From Phycisphaerae bacterium (GTDB taxonomy: Bacteria > Planctomycetota > Phycisphaerae > UBA1845 > CAIVHJ01): a stretch of DNA of 64,000 bases. Positions 61,256 through 64,000 of this stretch are shown here, one piece after another. The notes below the pieces were generated by a model. The model did no database searches. It saw only the letters and a list, made by a program, of their open reading frames with translations, and had not been told where the DNA came from. The stretch's first letter is position 1, and the number at the start of each line of letters is the position of its first letter. Made by a program: the position numbers and the translations under genes. The stretch is from NCBI GenBank assembly GCA_022072405.1, contig JAJVHX010000003.1:1-64000 (forward strand), in the 5' to 3' direction.

Positions 61256-63157
61256 ATGTCGCAAGTCCATGTAACCAAGCGTCCGTCGCGATCAGCACTG
61301 TTGCCGAGTCTGACCGGGGCTGCGTTGCTGGTATTGGCCGCCGCAGGACTGATCACGATGGCGCAGATTATTTACCAGCGTGCTGAACAACATTACACAC
61401 AGCGCATGGTGCAGATGGCGGCGGATACTCTGGACAACATTGCCTGGAAACTGGGGAGCGTCGATCCCGAACATCCGGAGGAACTGGCCAATATCACCCA
61501 GCAGTTGAACAGCTACAACCGCGCCCAGACCTGGAGCAGTTTGCGACTGATCCGCAAAGAAGACTGCAATATCATCATCTCGGTAACCAATGAATCAGAA
61601 GTCAACACCGCCCACTACGATAAAGAGCTGCTGCAGCAGAACTGGCCGACGGATCGGACCATTACCTGGGAAAATGCTGACAACGAACTGCTGGAGTTGG
61701 CCGTGGTGCGTTGCCCATTGCTGCAAGGCCTGGATCGCACCCCCATGATGCTGGAAGGCAAATTGATCACCGCCCGACTGCACCCGCCGATGGCTGCTTT
61801 GCTGGGGCCGGGGGCGATGGTACTGGTGGGTACTTTGCTGCTGATGGGCGGAATGTTATATCTGCAGCGGCGTTATTTCAGACCACTTGTCAGCATTAGT
61901 AGCGGCTTGATCCGCCATCGTGAACATCTCGAACAGGAGATTTCGACCCTGCGACTGGCCAGTGCCAGCGGCACCGTGGCCCAGGTATGGAACGATCTGA
62001 TCGGCCTGGTGGAACAACTGCGTGATGCGGCGGGGCAATCCAACGCCATGCAGGAGTTGAGTTCGGCTCTGGAACGCAGCGCCACGGTTGATTTCGTGGA
62101 AGCAGCCACGATTCTGCCCGAAGGAGTCATGCACCTGATTCCCGGCGGGCGGGTGAAATATGTCAATGCCATGGGTCAGCGTCTGCTGGGTCTGCAATCG
62201 CACGGAGAAAGTGCTGAGAAGCAGAGTATGGGCGGCAAACGGCTGGAAGAGCTGGAAGTCTCGCCTCTGGGCCGCAAACTGGTCGAGGCCATCAAACCCG
62301 CGGTACGCGGCGAATTTTTCGAAAATAAAACCGCCACCATTGAGGGCGAAGGAGAGGGCACTTTCCGGGTGCGCGTGATACCCGTGGTCAGCCGACAGCG
62401 CGGCGTGTCGGCAGTGGTATTGATCACCGACATCAGCCAATATGCCAAAGCGGAACGGGCGCGTGATGAATTCGTTGCCCATGTCGCTCATGAACTGCGC
62501 ACGCCGTTGACCAACATCCAGGCCTATGCGGAAACACTCGGCGAATTCAACGATCCGCAGATTCAGGCGGAGTGTTTCAACGTGATCAACAAGGAGACGC
62601 GGCGGCTGTCGCGGCTGGTGGAAGAGATGCTCAGCCGGGCCCAACTGGATCTGGGCACCATCCAGATACGGCGGGACCACGTGGATCTGTGGGCCATGCT
62701 GGAAGAAGCGCTGCGGGATTTGAAGGCCACGGCGGAGAGCAAGAAAATCGAATTGGTCAATAAACTGCCGGCCAAGCTGCCCACGCTGCATGCCGATCGC
62801 GACAAACTGGCGGTGGTGATTAACAATCTACTGGCCAACGCCATCAAATACACACCTGCCGGCGGGCGGGTGACTCTGTCCGCCCAGGGCCAAGAGGATT
62901 CTGTACTGATGCACTTTGCCGACAACGGCATTGGAGTGGCTCCGGAAGATCAGGAAAAAATATTCGATAAACTTTATCGCGTACAGCGTGACGAAGTGCT
63001 CAAGGAAGTCGGTACGGGACTGGGTTTGACCACGGCGCGGGAGATCGTGCGCGAGCATGGCGGCGATATCACGCTGGTCAGCGAGGTGGGCAAGGGTTCG
63101 ACCTTTACGGTGTATATGCCCGTGGGCCAGAAGTCGAAGGCTCGGCTGGGCTTTTGA
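61256..63157 (+). CDS. Membrane sensor histidine kinase with PAS domain
   Basis: A 633-residue sensor. Two membrane helices (about 16-40 and 178-200) enclose a 140-residue periplasmic sensor domain with no cysteine pairs of note. A linker (about 205-280), a PAS-like domain (about 285-390), the HisKA domain with phosphoacceptor His412 in AHELRTPLTN, and HATPase motifs NLLANAIKYTPAGG, FADNGIGVAPEDQEKIF and GTGLGLTTAREIV follow. The gene for a receiver protein begins 9 bp later, so they form a two-component pair. Signal unknown. Confidence 0.92.
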   Translation: MSQVHVTKRPSRSALLPSLTGAALLVLAAAGLITMAQIIYQRAEQHYTQRMVQMAADTLDNIAWKLGSVDPEHPEELANITQQLNSYNRAQTWSSLRLIRKEDCNIIISVTNESEVNTAHYDKELLQQNWPTDRTITWENADNELLELAVVRCPLLQGLDRTPMMLEGKLITARLHPPMAALLGPGAMVLVGTLLLMGGMLYLQRRYFRPLVSISSGLIRHREHLEQEISTLRLASASGTVAQVWNDLIGLVEQLRDAAGQSNAMQELSSALERSATVDFVEAATILPEGVMHLIPGGRVKYVNAMGQRLLGLQSHGESAEKQSMGGKRLEELEVSPLGRKLVEAIKPAVRGEFFENKTATIEGEGEGTFRVRVIPVVSRQRGVSAVVLITDISQYAKAERARDEFVAHVAHELRTPLTNIQAYAETLGEFNDPQIQAECFNVINKETRRLSRLVEEMLSRAQLDLGTIQIRRDHVDLWAMLEEALRDLKATAESKKIELVNKLPAKLPTLHADRDKLAVVINNLLANAIKYTPAGGRVTLSAQGQEDSVLMHFADNGIGVAPEDQEKIFDKLYRVQRDEVLKEVGTGLGLTTAREIVREHGGDITLVSEVGKGSTFTVYMPVGQKSKARLGF

Positions 63158-63166
63158 GGATCCGTT

Positions 63167-63610
63167 GTGGCGTTGATTCTTTTAGCTGAAGACGATGTGC
63201 ACCTGCGGGCGGTGATGGCCATGTGGCTTCGCAAGCAGGGTCATCAGGTGCTGGAAGCGACCCACGGTCAGGAGGCCATGGAGATGCTGCAGAGTCAGGC
63301 GGTCGACCTGCTGGTGACCGACATCAACATGCCCTATCTGCGCGGGACGGAGCTGGTGGCCTGGTGGCGGCTGGAGAAGAAAGCCCGCCAGCCGGCGGTG
63401 ATGTTCAGCAGCAACGATACGCCGCCGGCCATGGTGGAGCGGATGCAGCGTTTCGGCGTGTTCTGGTATCCCAAGCCGATTCCACCGTCGCGGCTGGTGC
63501 AACTGGTGCAGGAAGCGCTGGCGTCTGGTCCCGTGGTTGAGGATACCTGGTCGACAATGACCTTCTCGGAATGGTCGGCGGGCGAAAGCGCTCCCGAGGA
63601 ACGGAAATAG
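63167..63610 (+). CDS. Single-domain response regulator
   Basis: A 147-residue protein starting with GTG. It is a receiver domain with the acidic pair AEDD, phosphoacceptor Asp52 (VTDINMP), Ser81 in FSSND and Lys103 in YPKP. The C-terminal ~25 residues have no output domain, so it probably acts by protein-protein contact or within a phosphorelay. Partner of the histidine kinase upstream, 9 bp away. Confidence 0.92.
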   Translation: MALILLAEDDVHLRAVMAMWLRKQGHQVLEATHGQEAMEMLQSQAVDLLVTDINMPYLRGTELVAWWRLEKKARQPAVMFSSNDTPPAMVERMQRFGVFWYPKPIPPSRLVQLVQEALASGPVVEDTWSTMTFSEWSAGESAPEERK

Positions 63611-63612
63611 AG

Positions 63613-64000
63613 ATGACCCTGATTACTTGTATCTCGTGGCTGGTCCTGGCTGCCGTCGTGTTGATGGGAGCGCGCGGTGCGGGCTGGAGTTATGGTGCGG
63701 CGCTGGCGCTGTTCAGTGCGGTAATCTGGGCACTGTTCACGGCCGCTCAGGGTCTGCTGAATGTCAGTACGGAGCTTATTGTTCTGGGCATGCTTGGTCT
63801 GGTGGGCGTCGGCTGCTGGTCGGGAAGCGGTTATCACCACACCACGAAGCAGCAGTCCGATACGGGAACGCGTCTCGCCAATGGTGAACGCGAGCGGATG
63901 GCCGCTCGGGAGGAGAATATCATCAGGACGCTCAGTTCCGTACCGGAGCAATTTGCCCATTGGCTGGAGCAATACCGCCAGCATGTTGATCCCTGGCCGG
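63613..64000 (+). CDS. Membrane protein, partial (cut by window end)
   Basis: The open frame starts with ATG at 63613, two bases after the regulator stop (ATAGAGATG), and runs to the end of the window, at least 129 residues without a stop. The N-terminal part has two or three hydrophobic helices (about 8-23, 27-45, 52-72) followed by a polar region rich in Glu/Arg. No family can be named from this part. Probably the third gene of the two-component operon. Confidence 0.7.
   Translation, partial: MTLITCISWLVLAAVVLMGARGAGWSYGAALALFSAVIWALFTAAQGLLNVSTELIVLGMLGLVGVGCWSGSGYHHTTKQQSDTGTRLANGERERMAAREENIIRTLSSVPEQFAHWLEQYRQHVDPWP

Noticed and set aside
61856..62791. Minus-strand open frame over the histidine kinase
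   Set aside because: The plus-strand frame has clear HisKA and ATPase motifs; this one has no domain.

Overview
The window looks like a chromosomal segment from a flagellated, Gram-negative-type bacterium, most likely of the Planctomycetota and probably Phycisphaerae-like. This is inference from family habits seen here: an ECF sigma factor next to a Ser/Thr kinase, lipoproteins with long Asn/Asp spacers (NDN-type), small membrane proteins carrying a CxxCGY...CPECG zinc ribbon, many short dispersed palindromes, and a large PKD-like lipoprotein. No rRNA, tRNA, transposase, integrase, CRISPR array or restriction system was found.

Layout. 0-7.4 kb: a repeat-rich leader, then a small Cys-rich exported protein and a three-part heavy-metal RND efflux pump (czcC/czcB/czcA type). 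7.6-21 kb: a lipoprotein, then a minus-strand set reading ECF sigma factor, Ser/Thr kinase, AddB, AddA and bifunctional proline dehydrogenase/P5C dehydrogenase, ending in a terminator at 8.5 kb. 21.4-24.2 kb: zinc-ribbon membrane protein, PyrK-like electron-transfer subunit behind an attenuator-like leader, and an amidohydrolase. 24.5-31 kb: a lipoprotein hydrolase and RCK-domain channel pair, a methyltransferase interrupted in frame by a dispersed palindrome, a pentaheme cytochrome lipoprotein, and AsnRS with a coiled-coil insertion. 31-33.1 kb: an AT-rich two-gene island bracketed by inverted palindromes; one product has a HEPN-like RNxxxH motif. 33.1-39.6 kb: GNAT, small membrane protein, HD-GYP phosphodiesterase behind a terminator/antiterminator leader, and a 1332-residue repeat lipoprotein.

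39.9-52.4 kb: a flagellar locus behind a good sigma-54 type promoter: small ORF, flgF, flgG, flgA, flgH, flgI, flgJ rod-binding domain, flgN-like, flgK, flgL, then fliW, csrA and flagellin. The flagellin leader holds two hairpins with GGA in their loops, one covering the Shine-Dalgarno sequence, and the csrA start codon lies in a CsrA-like site. This fits the FliW-CsrA-flagellin homeostasis circuit known from Bacillus.

52.4-55 kb: two exported lipoproteins and a NikR regulator. 55.2-57.6 kb: ECF sigma factor with membrane anti-sigma factor. 57.8-61 kb: zinc-ribbon membrane protein, lipoprotein and two nucleotide-sugar SDR enzymes. 61.2-64 kb: histidine kinase, single-domain response regulator and a membrane protein cut by the window edge.

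The most unusual structure is a roughly 265-315 bp element present in inverted orientation at 127-391 and 53248-53563. It combines a 22-bp tandem palindromic array with a well conserved unique part. Relative to the genes downstream, both copies point the same way.
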